A stretch of 64,000 nucleotides of DNA from Zingiber officinale (Eukaryota; Streptophyta; Magnoliopsida; Zingiberales; Zingiberaceae): positions 26,621,891 to 26,685,890 of the forward strand of contig NC_055990.1 in assembly GCF_018446385.1 (NCBI RefSeq). Direction: 5' to 3'. Made by a program: the position numbers and the translations under genes. The notes under the pieces were generated by a model. That model saw only the letters and a program-made list of their open reading frames with translations. It was not told the origin of the DNA and made no database searches. Below, in pieces: positions 36,715 to 49,164 of this stretch. Positions within the stretch are counted from its first letter, which is position 1. Every line of letters begins with the position of its first letter.

Positions 36715-38457
36715 TTAGGTTCGATAAGGCTGTAAGTGATTTGCACTCCAGGGACGCTCTAAAATTCTTCCTTCAGTATCTTGGAGATAATATGAACCTG
36801 ATGTGAGTTTTTCTATCACTTTGTAAGGTCCTCCCCATTGTGGTGCTAACTTACTGATATCTCCGACAAGTTTAATTCGCTTCCATACCAAATCTCCTAC
36901 TTGGAAAAATCTGGGGATGACTCTTTTGTTATAGTTTTGTCTCATCCGTTGTCGATATGATGTCAGACGAGCAGCAGCTTTATCTCTAATCTCCTCTATC
37001 AAGTCTAGCTCCATGAGTCGTCGACCTTCATTGTCCCCATCATATAATTGTCTTCTGTCCGATTCTACCTCCACCTCGATGGGAATTATGGCTTCTCCTC
37101 CATAAACTAATTGAAAGGGAGTGATTCCTGTAGCCTCTCGAGGCATAGTACGATATGCCCAAAGGACGCTGGGTAATTCATCTACCCAGCTACCTCCGAC
37201 ATGATCCAGTTTGGTCTTTAAACCTCTTATGATTTTCCTATTGGTTACTTCTGCTTGACCATTACTTTGCGGATAAGCTACAGAGGTGAAGGCCTGAGTA
37301 ATCTCGTAACTGTTGCACCAGTCTAAGATCCTATCCCCTTGGAATTGCCTTCCGTTATCAGAGACTAATTTATGAGGAATGCCAAATCTGTAGATTATAT
37401 TTTTCCATAAAAATTTAATAACTGCATCTTCAGTAATTTGAGCAAGTAGTTCTGCCTCCACCCATTTAGAAAAATAATCCACCGCTACCAATAAGAACCT
37501 TCTCTGTGCAGCTGCCATAGGGAATGGACCTACTATGTCCATGCCCCATTGATCAAAGGGACATGCAACTATAGAGGTTCTCAATAACTGCGTAGGATGA
37601 TGTAAGATATTTTGATGTTTTTGACAAGAAATACAAGTTCTTACCAACTTGTTGGCATCTTCATGTAGAGTAGGCCAGAAATATCCTGCTAGCAGAATTT
37701 TGCGAGTCAAAGATCTCCCCCCTATATGACTACCACATGAACCTTGCTGGACTTCTCGTAAAATAAACTGTATATCTTCTGTGCCAATACACTTGAGCAA
37801 AGGTCTAGAAAAAACTCTTTTATATAACTGTTCTCCTACCATAGTGTATTGAGCAACTCTCTTCTTAAATACCCTTGCCTGTTCTGTATCACTGGGAAGA
37901 ATACCTTGCTGCAAATATAATATGATTTGAGCCCTCCAATCACTTTGAATTTCTGCTTCAACCTGTCTTTCAATACAAGATATTAACAGAATTTGTTCTA
38001 TGGGCCGATCTAGACTCCATGACACTATAACAGAGGCCAACTTAGCCAATTCATTTGCCACTTGATTTTCAGATCTAGGAACCTTTTGTATATTTACTTC
38101 TTGAAACTGGAACTTCAACTTATCAAATGTTTCAGCATATAACTTAAGTCTATCATTATTAATTTCAAAATTACCTGATAGTTGTTGAGCTGCTAACTGA
38201 GAATCAGAATAGATAAGGACTCGAGCTGCCCCTATATGCCGAGCAGCTTGCAATCCTGCTATCAGGGCTTCATATTCTGCTTCATTGTTGGTAGCTCTGT
38301 AATTTAGTCTGATGGAGAGTTGAAGTCTGTCTTCCCTTGGAGATATAAGAAGAACACCAATTCCGCTGCCTTGTCTAGTCGAAGATCCATCTACATAAAC
38401 TTTCCAAATGTTTTCTTCCTCAAGGCCATGAACTTCTATGATGAAGTCTGCTAGAGC
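36715..38457 (-). pseudogene. Second (archaeal-type) RNase H and integrase of the Tat element
   Basis: On the minus strand, an RNase H of the archaeal/plant type (DG-S start near 38390, NNEAEYEAL near 38285, YSDSQLA near 38200) is followed by an integrase. The integrase shows an H-H-C-C zinc finger (CISCQKH), a catalytic core (WGMDIVGPFP; SDNGRQF; SNGQAEVTNR) and a C-terminal domain with GDLVWKR and PQWGGPY. The extra RNase H between RT-RNase H and integrase is specific to the Tat lineage. Confidence 0.88.
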
Positions 38458-39990
38458 TTATGCCTTGATGGCCGAGCGAGGTTGATATTGAATGTCATAT
38501 TCCCCAAGTTCAGTTGTCCATTTAATCAGCCGACCTGATGCCTCTGGGTTGCGTAACACCCGTCCAAGAGTACTGTTGGTTAATACAATGATCTCATGTG
38601 CTAAGAAATATGGGCACAACCTCCGAGCAGTCAATACTAGGGCAAAAGCTAATTTTTCTAGTGTAGTGTATCTACACTCAGCTCCTTTTAATAAATGTCT
38701 AGAAAAATATACAGGTTGTTGTTCCTTTCCTTCTTGTCTGACTAATACAGAACCTACAGCGTTTTCATTAGTCGACAAATATACCCAAAGAGTCTCTCCT
38801 ACTATCGGTTTAGCCAATACAAGGAGAGTAGACAAATAATCTTTCAATTCTTGAAAAGTCTTATCACATTCTTCATTCCACTGAAATTTATTGGCCTTTC
38901 TAAGTATTTTAAATAAATGGAAGCTACGATCGGGCGACCTAGAAATGAATCTAGACAAGGCTGTAATTCGGCTTGTCAGTCTCTGAGCTTCTCTCATGTT
39001 GCGTGGTGACTCCATGTTCTGCAGTGCCTTGACCTTGCTCGGGTTGGCCTCTATCCCTCGTTCAGACACCATATATCCCAGGAACTTCCCCCCTTTCGCG
39101 CCGAATAAACATTTGCTTGGATTTAATTTGAGCCCATATTGCCTCAATGTCTTACAGGTCTCTTCTACATCCCTTTTCTTGATCTTCTTTAGCTAAGGGA
39201 ACCTGATGATAGCCCTGATAAGCGTCTAGCATAGAGATGTATTCGCATCCCGCAGTGGAGTCTACCAATTGATCGATCCAGGGTAATAGATAATAGTCTT
39301 TTGGGCAAGCTTTGTTGAGATCTCGGAAATCAATGCATACTCGCCATTTGTTTCCAGGCTTAGAGACTAACACCACATTAGTTAGCCAGCTTGGAAATTG
39401 TACTTCCCTGATGTAACCGGCTTCCATGAGTTTAGTTATTTCTTCTTTGATGATCTGATTTTGTTCCGCGCTAAAACTCCTTTTTCTTTGCATGACCGAG
39501 CGGGCATCTGGGAAGACATGCAAGGAATGCTCCATGACTGTAGGAGAAATGCCCGAGACTTCTTTGGGAGTCCAGGCAAATACATCATTATTCTTCTTCA
39601 GGCATTGCACCAATTTGGCTTTCAGAGCAGGATCAAGATCAGCCGCAATATATGTAGTAGCTTCAGGTCGACCGACCTGGATCTGAACTTCTTCCTTCTC
39701 TTCATAAACCAGGACGGGCTGCTTCTCTCGAATGGCATTAACCTCCATTCTTTGAATCTTTCGGGCGGTGTTAGCTTTAGTTCGAAGTATTTCTACATAA
39801 CATTTTCGGGTTGTCTTCTGATCACCTCGCACCTCCCCGACTTGGTCATCTACCGGAAATTTAATCTTCTGACAAAAAGTAGAAACGACCGCCCTAAACT
39901 CGTTTAAGGCGGGTCGACCCAGTATCACGTTATAAGAGGATGGAGCATCTACTACCATGAAATAAGATCTTCTTGTTCACATCAGAGGCT
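38458..39990 (-). pseudogene. Protease end, reverse transcriptase and first RNase H of the Tat element
   Basis: On the minus strand, RT begins with text such as FAWTPKEVSGI and EITKLMEAGYIREVQ, then WRVCIDFRDLNKACPKD and ISMLDAYQGYHQ, and the connection domain with FLGYMVSERGIEANP. The usual gypsy RNase H follows (PVYFSRHLLKGAE, YTTLEKLAFALV). The segment upstream of RT, VILGRPALNEF, is the end of the aspartic protease. It is broken. Confidence 0.87.
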
Positions 39991-39999
39991 CTTCTCCCA

Positions 40000-41470
40000 G
40001 AGATATGGCCAACTTTATTTGGCCTAACGGTTGTACTTCGTTGCCTGTGAATCCATATAGAAGAGTAACGATCTATTGAAGTTCACTCGGATCAATTTGC
40101 AGTTGATCGAAAGCCTTCTTGAATATAATATTGACAGAACTGCCCGTGCCTATGAAGGTACGAGCAATGACATAGTTGGCTATCACAGCTTTGATGATTA
40201 AGGCATCATCATGGGGTATTTCTACCCCCTCGAGATCTCTGGGCCCAAAACTTATTTCGGGACCGGCCGCTCGTTCCATACTATATCCCACGGCATGAAT
40301 TTCCAGTCTTCGGGCATGTGCTTTTCTAGCTCTATTAGAATCCCCATCAGTAGATCCACCTGCAATTATATTGATATTGCCCCGAGCAGCATTGCTCTTG
40401 TTTTCTTCCTGCCGGGTAGTCATAGCTTCAGAAGGTGCTTTCTCTGACACTTGGCTGGTATCGGCCGGGACTGGTATTGCCTCCTGTCGAGGCTCGATAG
40501 GGCGATATTCCAGTTTGAGTGGACTTTGCTGCCTGGGGTACTGCTGTCGATAATAGTTCTGCCTCTGATAACGCTCCCTATTAGCTCGTTTATTTCTTAA
40601 AACAAAACAGTCTTCAGTATGATGACTGCTAGTTTTATGATAAGTGCACAATCTCCTTGGTGCCTCTGGCTGTATCTCCACATGTTGTACAGCTTGTGGA
40701 TGATACTCTAGTTGTCGATGGAGTGGATGAGTTATTCTAGGCCCTCTTGGTGGAGGCACAGGGGCCGGAGCTTTCTCTTTAACTTGGGTAGGAGAAGAGG
40801 TAACACCCTCCTTTCTACGAGCAGCTTGAGCTTCTTCCACATTAATGAACTCGGTGGCACGCTCAATCAAGGAATCAAAATTAACAGGAGGATTCCTTAC
40901 TAAATCTTTAAAGAAATCATTATCATTCAAACCTTGAGAGAAAGCGCTAACTAATATTTCAGTGGTAGCATTAGGTACATCAATAGCTACCTGATTGAAC
41001 CTTTTGATGTATGCTCGGATAGACTCTTTAGATGCTTGCTTAATTGAAAACAGGCTCCAAGGAGTCTTATGATACCTTTTGTTGCTGGAGAAATGGTGTA
41101 GAAAGACTTTTTTGAAGTCTTTAAATTTCCGAATAGACTTCTTTGGCAATCTCTTGAACCAGTGCTGTGCAACTCCTCCGAGGGTAGTGAGAAACATTCG
41201 ACACTTCACCTCGTCAGAGAATTGTTGTAATAATGCTACGTTCTCGAATTTCAACAGATGATCTTCTGGATCTGTTGTTCCAGTGTATTCCCCGATCTGA
41301 AGATTTTGATACCACTTAGGAAGCGGATCATCTAGTACACTTTGAGAGAATGAGGAGATGACCTTCTCTGGTGAGCTATCACTAGTTATCATTTTGATCT
41401 TACGCTTTTCTCTGTCTGGTGCTTCACCAGAGGACTCTTGGAACACGGGCCTCTTGCCCCCTTGATCCAT
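40000..41470 (-). pseudogene. gag (and protease start) of the Tat element
   Basis: On the minus strand, gag starts MDQGGKRPVFQ at 41470 and includes the retrotransposon gag domain (WYQNLQIGEYTGTTDPEDHL; AQHWFKRLPKKSI; SIRAYIKRFNQVA). A Pro/Gln/Arg-rich part follows, with a CTYHKTSSHHTEDC knuckle-like motif near 40620-40660. The frame then leads toward the protease (FIGTGSSVNIIF near 40130). The region between its start and the 5' LTR (41471-41759) is the leader. Confidence 0.88.
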
Positions 41471-41759
41471 GGAAGTGCGAAGAAAGGCTTGTGGACGCCT
41501 TGTTGGAGAAGCAGCAGCTGGAGGAAAATACGCATGTTCTTCTTCTTCCAGCTCCTTTCCTTTCCGATGCTCGGTTGTCGATATTGTTGGATGATGAGCT
41601 GTTAGTAGAGTAGCTCCGGTGTGGGCTTGAAGTTATTGTTGCTGCTGTTGTAAGGCTTTCTGAACGTGAGAATAGATGAGGAAATCCAAATCCTCACGAC
41701 TGATAGTGAGTAGGTTTGATTTTCCGGCTTCTTCCATCCTGTAGTCTTATGATCTCGGT

Positions 41760-43598
41760 TGATCCTGTCTGAGAAGCTGGGCAGGACGGAGATCCAGAAG
41801 AAGGAAACCCACCGCGCCGATGAAGAATAATGTCCGAAGAATACCGATCCGAGAAACCCAAAGCGGATCGGGAAGGATAGAATCACCGAGAGTCCTCCTC
41901 GCATGAAGACCCGATGACGAAGAAGAAATCCAAATCTGAAGAGAAGAAACCCAGATTTGAAGCTTCCAAGACTTTCTACACACAAAAGACCAACCAACAC
42001 TATCGTCAGTGACCTAAGACCGGGGTGGGAATCCCTGGCTAGGCCCTCCGACGCTCAAGTCAGTGATCTTTCTCCGTGTGGAAGAAGGAAGAAGAAGATG
42101 AACAGTAGTTGAGAAAATTAGGGTTATGAGTGTGCGCGATGATGTGAACTTACCTAGCCAACGGAGAGGATTCCCCTTTTTATACTGCTTCATATAACCT
42201 CCGTAGTCATGAAGTGGACCTCGATTTGTTAGAGTTTGTTATAAGATGACGTCAGCTGCATACTTGTGGTAAGTGATTTTTAAGGAATCTTTCTTCTACC
42301 CCAGATATACCTCCTTTGTCGTTTAGCACCTGCAAAATGATCTAAAAACATATTTCCCGCCGAAATATATAACACCTATCATGTGGTTGCATATTGCAGA
42401 TATCCTCATTAATTATCCTATTTGAAATATTTATCTCTATTCTTCCTCATGAGGCTTCTGTCGATATAGACTTACCGGCCGATATTAGCCTATCTCTTTG
42501 AGGTATATAGATCTTCCTCCTGGGAAGCATATTTCGGTTGATATAGACTTACCTCTTATTGAGGTATCTCCCGGCCGATATTAGCCTACTTCCTTTGAGG
42601 TATATAGATCTTCCTCCTGGGAAGCATATTTTGGTCGATATAGGCTTACTTCTTATTGAGGTATGTTCCAGCCAATATTATCCTACCTCTTTTGAGGTAT
42701 ATAGATCTTCCTCCTGGAAAGCATATTTCGGTCGATATAGACTTACCTCTTATTGAGGTATCTTCCGGCCGATATTAGCCTACCTCCTTTGAGGTATATA
42801 GATCTTCCTCCTGGGAAGTATATTTCGGTTGATATAAAATTACCTCTTATTGAGGTATGTCTCGGCCGATATTAGCCTACCTCCTTTGAGATATATAGAT
42901 CTTCCTCCTAGGAAGCATATTTCGGTCGATATAGACTTATCTCTTATTGAGGTATCTCCCGGCCGATATTAGCCTACCTCCTTTGAGGTATATAGATCTT
43001 CCTCCTGGGAAGCATATTTCGGTCGATATAGACTTACCTCTTATTGAGGTATGTACCGGTCGATATTAGCCTATCTCCTTTGAGGTATATAGATCTTCCT
43101 CCTGGGAAGCATATTTCGGTCGATATAGGCTTACTTCTTATTGAGGTATATTCCGGCCGATATTAGCCTACCTCTTTTGAGGTATATAGATTTTCCTCCT
43201 GGGAAGCATATTTCGGTCGATATAGACTTACCTCTTATTGAGGTATGTACCGGCCGATATTAACCTATCTCCTTTGAGGTATATAGATCTTCCTCCTGGG
43301 AAGCATATTTCGGTCGATATAGACTTACCTCTTATTGAGGTATGTCCCGGCCGATATTAGCCTACCTCCTTTGAGGTATGTAGATCTTCCTCCTGGGAAA
43401 CATATTTCGGTCGATATAGGCTTACTTCTTATTGAGGTATATCCCGGCCGATATTAGCCTACCTCCTTTGAGGTATATTCCGGTCGAGATTAGCATACCT
43501 CCTTCGAGGTATATCCCGGCCGATATCAGCTTATCTCCTTGGTTCTATTACCTCCTTTCCTTTCATTATCAGGGACCCACAAAACCTAACCCATATCA
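41760..43598 (-). repeat. 5' LTR of the Tat element, with the same 97-bp minisatellite
   Basis: It is 1839 bp long. The minisatellite occupies about 42457-43522 with the same copy number and end structure as in the 3' LTR. No standard initiator-Met primer site (TGGTATCAGAG) is visible next to its inner edge; the sequence there on the sense strand is ACCGAGATCATAAG, so the primer tRNA is not identified. Confidence 0.9.
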
Positions 43599-43987
43599 GT
43601 GTACAAGAGAGGCCGACCCAAGGCTTGGTGACCAAGCCAAGGGCCGACCACCATCTTCTCTTAAGGGGTCGGCCCCTTGCTTGGTGCCCAAGCAAGAAGG
43701 GGTCGGCCATATTAATTCAAAAGTGAAGGGGTGTTTTGAATTTTTTAAAAATCTTCTCTTTGTAGAAAACTAGAAGTTTTAAAAGTGAAATTTTAAAATG
43801 AAAAACTTCCCTTATTTGAATTAGGTCACATGGTTTAATAGAGAGTTTTAAAAGTTTTAAAACTTTCCTTTTTTAACCATCCTCATGGTTTTAGAAAAAA
43901 AGAAGAAAAGTTTTAAAATTAAATTTTTCTATTTTTGTAACCATGTTAAAAAAAGGAAATTTTTAGAAGAGAAGTTTTAAATTTTAA
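43599..43987. mobile_element. Right remnant of the LTR that hosts the Tat element
   Basis: After the target repeat, GGCCGACC-rich text followed by AT-rich blocks (ctttccttttttaacc; catcctcatggtttta) continues the LTR begun at 25087, with the same order as 1900-2550 of the solo LTR. It breaks off where the repeat beginning GCACTCCGTCGACG starts. Confidence 0.75.
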
Positions 43988-44367
43988 AACTTGCACTCCG
44001 TCGACGCCAATGCTAAATTTGACGTCGACACCGACACTAACATTGACTTCGACACCGACGCTGACTTCAACACCTACGTCGACTTCAACGCTAATACTGA
44101 CTTCGACACTGACACCGATTTTGACTTCGACACTGACTTTGACACCGATGTTGATTTCGACATTGACGCTCGTTTCGGCACCAACGTCAATAATAATTTT
44201 AATAAATCAGTTATAATTACTTGAATGTATAAATCTTAATTAATAAATTTATGTAAAATACATTAAATTTTTGAACACATAAATCTTTAATAAAAGTAAA
44301 AATAATTTTAAAAATATATAACTTCGTAACACAGAAGTAAATATGACTTACAAATGGCTGAAGTCAG
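43988..44367 (+). repeat. Copy A of a repeat with a degenerate GACTTCGACACC tract
   Basis: It begins TTGCACTCCGTCGACG, then about 200 bp of degenerate 6/12-bp units (gacttcgacacc, gacttcaacgct). An AT-rich tail follows, ending ACTTACAAATGGCTGAAGTCAG. One frame would read an Asp/Phe/Thr-rich peptide, but all the order comes from the short repeat, so a gene is not supported. A second copy lies at 45946-46316. Confidence 0.75.
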
Positions 44368-44479
44368 ATCCCTCTCCCCGGTCGGAGCATACTTCGCCCA
44401 ACCAGCCGATGCCCTGTATGCGTTGACCGCCTTGACTTTGACCTCCGTCGTGGCAGCGAGGTGGGACCCTTCATTATCA

Positions 44480-45560
44480 CCGTATTAGTCATTATGAGGG
44501 ATTAGAGATGTTCATATTGATGTAAATGAAGATTATTTAATCTGGGTAAATAGCAAGACATGAATATCTCCAAGATAATGGCTCTGTGACACTAAGAGAT
44601 TGGATGCTTCCTAGATAATGGATATGTACCCTCAGGAAAGAGGCTATGTGTTATCATAAGAGTGTCTCTGATTCATTTGAAAGAGTGACTAAGTAAAGTG
44701 TAACAATTTTATTAGCATTGATCACTCTAAAAGTGGCTATGTAAAGTATGACAATCTTTTTAGCAACTATCGTTCAATGTGCTTGCTATGACATGAACCA
44801 TTTTCTCTAAGTATGGATTGGATGTTCTGATATAACCTTTGTAACTAAACTCTTATATAGTTTATGTGACTTATTTAGTCTTTGTGACTAACTAATCTTA
44901 GTAACTTACCTTGGACGAGTGGGAGATGTAAAAAATAGTAATGTGGGCATGCCCACGTTGCCTACTTTCTTTTGGAGAAAATGTCCCTTTTACCCTTAGG
45001 ATAATTCCCATTATAAAGGATGCTTCCAAGGGTGGTTCATGGGGTCAAGAAGTTGTGAACGTGAGAATTCATTTTCACGTAGAAGAGGAACATCCGAGGC
45101 TACGGGATTTAGTTTGTGAAATTATGAAGAGCTTTATGATTCAATGATCGCTCTTCCGATAGCAAAAGGCGTCTTTCTCCATCCAACATTTTCTCCTCTA
45201 TGAATATCGTCACAATGAGATATGATTTTTTGTTACGTATAATAAATTTCTATTATAATTCTGACAGTTTGACTATATATAGGTCAGCCTATTTAATTTT
45301 TGCTATCATTCAATTCAAATAGGCTATATAATTTTCTTTGAAACGGAAAACAGGGACTCTAGTTATCTTTTCTTTTATGTTTTTAAAGAGTTTCCACGAC
45401 ATAGTTGAGACGGTGAAGAATAGGAAAATTTATCGATTGAGATCGAGGGTTAAATCTTAGAATTGGTAGAGTATAAATTTTTGTACTCGTATAATTCATT
45501 CCCCGTCCATTTACCTCCTCATCGTAATTTACTTTATCTGTACTAATCTTAAGATGTACT
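44480..45560 (+). mobile_element. Ty1/copia 3' tail and start of its LTR, fossil
   Basis: The stretch to 44926 has the style of the untranslated 3' tail of a copia element and ends with ACGAGTGGGAGA, a typical polypurine tract. At 44927 a TGTAAAAAATAGTAATGTGGG start follows, as an LTR would. The LTR body (CCCACGTTGCC; TGTCCCTTTTACCC) fades around 45300-45560 and no end is clear. No coding part is left. The GC-rich piece 44368-44480 before it is unassigned. Confidence 0.55.
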
Positions 45561-45945
45561 AATAGAAACGTTGGACGAACACTTCAACTTTTGTTACTTT
45601 TAGGTTGCAAAGCTATTGAAGTTTTGAATATCTAATGCACTGTTTAGGAGGAGGGGAGGAAAATGGAGAGAAGGCTAAAAGAAGAGAAGGGAAATTTGAA
45701 GTTCTATTTGGGAGGAAGTGAGCTATAGAAAGAAAAAATAAGAAGGATAATCTTTAATCTTTTTTACCCATGAAATAAAATTTTTTTTTACACCTGGGGT
45801 TTAAAGAATGGTAAGAGGAATAAAAAAAATTTATATATAATTTTATCCATATTTTATTATATTAATCTTAAAAATCATTATTTGAGGTATTCTTTGCATT
45901 GTGATGAAAAACACTCGCAATATCTGACTCGCACTGCTCGACGCT

Positions 45946-46316
45946 TGCACTCCGTCGACGTTGATGTCGAATTTGACGTCGATGCCGACGCTAACATTGA
46001 CTTCAACGCCGACACCGATGCCGACTTCAACGCTAATGCCGACTTCGACACTAACATCGACTCTGACTTCGACATTGATTTTGATATCGACGCTGACTTC
46101 GACACCGATGCCAATAATGATTTTAATAAATCAGTTACAATTATTTGTATGTATAAATCTTAACTACTAAATATATGTAAAATGTATTAGATTTGGAATA
46201 CATAAATCTTTAATAAAAGTATAAATAATGTTAAAAATATATAACTTTATATATTTAATTTTTATTATCTTCACTTTAAACACATAATTATAGGACTTAC
46301 AAATGGCTGAAATCAG
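45946..46316 (+). repeat. Copy B of the GACTTCGACACC-type repeat
   Basis: It has the same start (TTGCACTCCGTCGACG), the same degenerate tract and the same AT-rich tail (AATAAATCAGTTACAATTA; CATAAATCTTTAATAAAAGT) as copy A, ending ACTTACAAATGGCTGAAATCAG. A and B are in direct orientation 1.96 kb apart and flank the copia tail. The tract differs in unit order, so it evolves faster than the tail. Confidence 0.75.
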
Positions 46317-46830
46317 TTAAAACGATATGGATTTCCGCTCCAAATTGTTGCAACCGGTGCCGTTTTAGGTGAAGTGAGTAACAGTTGCTATCGAAAGTTG
46401 GCGTACGGATTGATCAGGCACGCGTTAATTACGTGGTGGCCCGTGGCTTTTGGGAAGGCGGAGACGACAGTGTGATTACGCAACGCCGTCCACGTGCTCG
46501 GAGTCGTACCGTTTTAAATACCGTATGTCACTTCTCCTTCTGTTACTGTTACGCTTTACTTTCGTTGAAAAATACATCTCTCCCTAATTATTTTATTATT
46601 ATTATATTCTTCAAATAAACGAGCAGCCGGCGTAGCTGGGAAGAAGACTTTTCCCAAGACATTTTGATTTTAAATTTATCGAAGAAATGGTCAATTTTGA
46701 GAATCGTGTTCAAATTAGAATTTTATTCGATAAAGACTAAAATGGCGATACAAAATATTTTTAATTTCTGTTCAATTTTAATAAATGATTTTAATTTAAT
46801 TGGTTAGTTTATAAAATCTTAAATGATTTT
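46317..46830 (+). repeat. GC-rich block sharing sequence with 23190-23590
   Basis: CGGAGTCGTACCGTTTTAAA and the following AT-rich text (TTTGAGAATCGTGTTCAAAT; TTTTATTCGATAAAGACT; AAATGATTTTAATTTAATTG) match 23209-23590 with indels. The upstream part (46385-46500) is GC-rich and promoter-like, with CACGTG near 46492. No open gene follows in either copy. Confidence 0.6.
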
Positions 46831-49164
46831 CCATTAATTGGTGTGTAGCAAACTGTGTACAATGAATTAAGTCGTGCTTTGATTTTATGTTTGTTTATTT
46901 TTTTTAATCGTGTTTGCTTAAGTTTAAAAACTCAAAAAATTATGCTTACAATTTGGTTAAAATATTTATTTAATAAATGAAATTTATATTTTGTTTTCAT
47001 ATATCATAAATAATTTTAAAATATAATTTTTTATAAATTATTATAGTATATGTATTTGAATAAAAATTTAACAAATAAATTTATAATTAAGTTTTAAAAA
47101 AATTAATAAATAAGTTTATTAATAAAATATTTATGAAATTTGTTCTCAATATTAACAAATCAAATTTATTAGTGTTCAAGTTTGTATAATTCTAGAAGTA
47201 GATGATTTGACATCAAATTATTGAGTACCACGGTGTAATAGAAGAGCATCAAATTATCATATAAGTATTCATAGTTTAATTTTTAGTTATAATATATTTA
47301 TAGAGATTTTTTCAATTGTAGTATATTTATAAAGATTTTTTATTTAAATGAGACCCACAATTATATGATGCTAGACTTTTAGATTGCCCATCATAAATAC
47401 ATCTAATTTATCATAAAATATTTTCATAGAAACTAATTGATCATCTTAAATTCAATGTTATCTTCTTCTTCATTTTCTTTTTATTTTTTACTTTTTTATA
47501 TATAGAAGTAGATGACTTTTCTATTCATCTATCAAATAAATTTAAAGTTAAATTTATAATTTCAACCTTTCATATATATATATATATATATTATTATTGT
47601 TCACTACCATAAGTTTTAAATTTATATCAAATGAATGTTGTCATTCTGAATTTATGTTTTTTCTATGAATTTACATGTAATAAGGTATCTAACGTTACCA
47701 TTCGACTCATCGTAAATATAATATAGAAATTATTCATCGGATTTTAATAGATGACTCAATGTCATAAGTTTTCAAATTTCTCAAGGCTAATATGTCTTGG
47801 ATAAAATTTGAACTCTCTTTACCTGAGCGGATGAAGTTTAAATCCTCTTTACTTAAGAAACTCATCTCACTTATGGTATTATCACTCAAAAGGAGCTATC
47901 AATTTATTAGTTTACGAAATGTCATAAGTTGATCTTGGTCATCCCATATTGTCGACCCCATAACAATTTATAGAAAGATAAATTAGGAAATTGAGTCCGA
48001 GGTTATAAGGTTACAAACAAAATCTCATATTAAAAATATATTAAGAAAAATTATGAACTTATAAGAAAAAAAATATGATCATTGATATGAAACTTTTTAG
48101 ATAAACGGTGAAAATAAAACAATAAAAGTTTAAATTCTAAAGGGGCAATATCATATATTTATATAGATATCTTAAGTTTTTTTATATCCTAACACTAAGC
48201 AAGCAAAAAATATTTCTCTAATTAGAATTATATGTTTGAGCTGTAATGAACAAAAATTAGTTAGGTAGATGGATATTTTGGTACTAACGAATCATCTTTT
48301 ATCAGTGTCCTTTGATGAATGTTAAATTTTATTAATAAAGCGTTGAAAATAAAAAATCTGATTTGTTATTATAAAAAAATATTTTAATTGTTTTTTAAAA
48401 TGTAAATTCAAATGCCTGATCAAGTATTTTAATTGTTTTTTAAAATGTAAATTCAAATGCATGATCCTGGCCTGTCGCATTCTTCTCGATGATTAATTTA
48501 TACAATTAAAAAACTTAAATATTATCTCTTTCATTAAATAGCATTAAAGTATGATTTGGTAAACATCAAAATTGCTGTCACGACTAAGTTTGACTAGTTC
48601 AAGTATTATATATACATCACTTGTATTATATTCAATTGAATTTGTCAATTTAATCAAGAAAAAAAATATTTTCGCCTTCAAAATCACCAAAAAAAAATCT
48701 TAAATTTATTCAAGATTATATAGTAAAAATTTATTCATTTAATAAGATATTTCAACTTGTTCAATTAATTGACTTTAAACATATTTTATTATTAAAATAT
48801 AAATATATAATAATTTATAGAATATATTTTTTAGACTAAATCATTTCCGTTTGAGTAATAATAGGTAGTTACACACATATAGAATGTGAGCATATTCACC
48901 CCATTATATTTATGTTTCAATGGTTATAATTTGATTATTCAATTCATATAAAATATTTTATAAAAAATAAAATTTATGATTAAAGAAAAAAAAGTGATTA
49001 ATATTTTTGACATTTTTAATTGTAATTTTGTAATTTTAAGAGGCATTTTAAAAAGTAACTATATCCTAAAGGGTAAAATGAACATTTCCTTTCAATTAAA
49101 CAGCCTGTAAGTAACTACCAAACTAATCATATTCATAATCCTAAATTAGTAATCAAGGTCAATT
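46831..49164. other. AT-rich intergenic region upstream of the RSH gene
   Basis: I see no gene. Minor features are a TA run (about 47573-47591) and a 45-bp direct repeat in two copies (ATTTTAATTGTTTTTTAAAA at 48381 and 48426). The 250 bp before the RSH start are less AT-rich and look like a 5' untranslated region with TCCTCC and CTCC words. Confidence 0.6.

Larger units (their letters stand above)
26048..43598 (-). mobile_element. Ty3/gypsy retrotransposon, Tat lineage, 17.55 kb, nearly full length, fossil
   Basis: Two 1839-bp LTRs bound the element (26048-27886 and 41760-43598), each TGATCCTG...ATATCA on the plus strand. The flanks GTGTC (left) and GTGTA (right) give a 4-of-5 target duplication. 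The sense strand is minus: gag, protease/RT, RNase H, a second archaeal-type RNase H, integrase, then a long 3' region with antisense ORFs. The double RNase H, large size and antisense ORFs are hallmarks of the Tat lineage (Retand/Grande relatives). I counted about 20 differences over the first 710 aligned LTR positions, near 2.8%; at a grass rate of 1.3e-8 that is roughly one million years. It is complete in layout but broken, with a handful of breaks in the sense genes and more in the antisense ones. Confidence 0.92.

Noticed and set aside
41740-41759. Primer-binding site of the Tat element
   Set aside because: The sequence inside the 5' LTR does not begin with TGG and matches no tRNA 3' end I can recall, so no site is annotated.
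43991-44224. Asp-rich peptide as a calcium-binding or acidic protein
   Set aside because: The order comes entirely from a degenerate 6/12-bp DNA repeat, and the second copy changes unit order freely.
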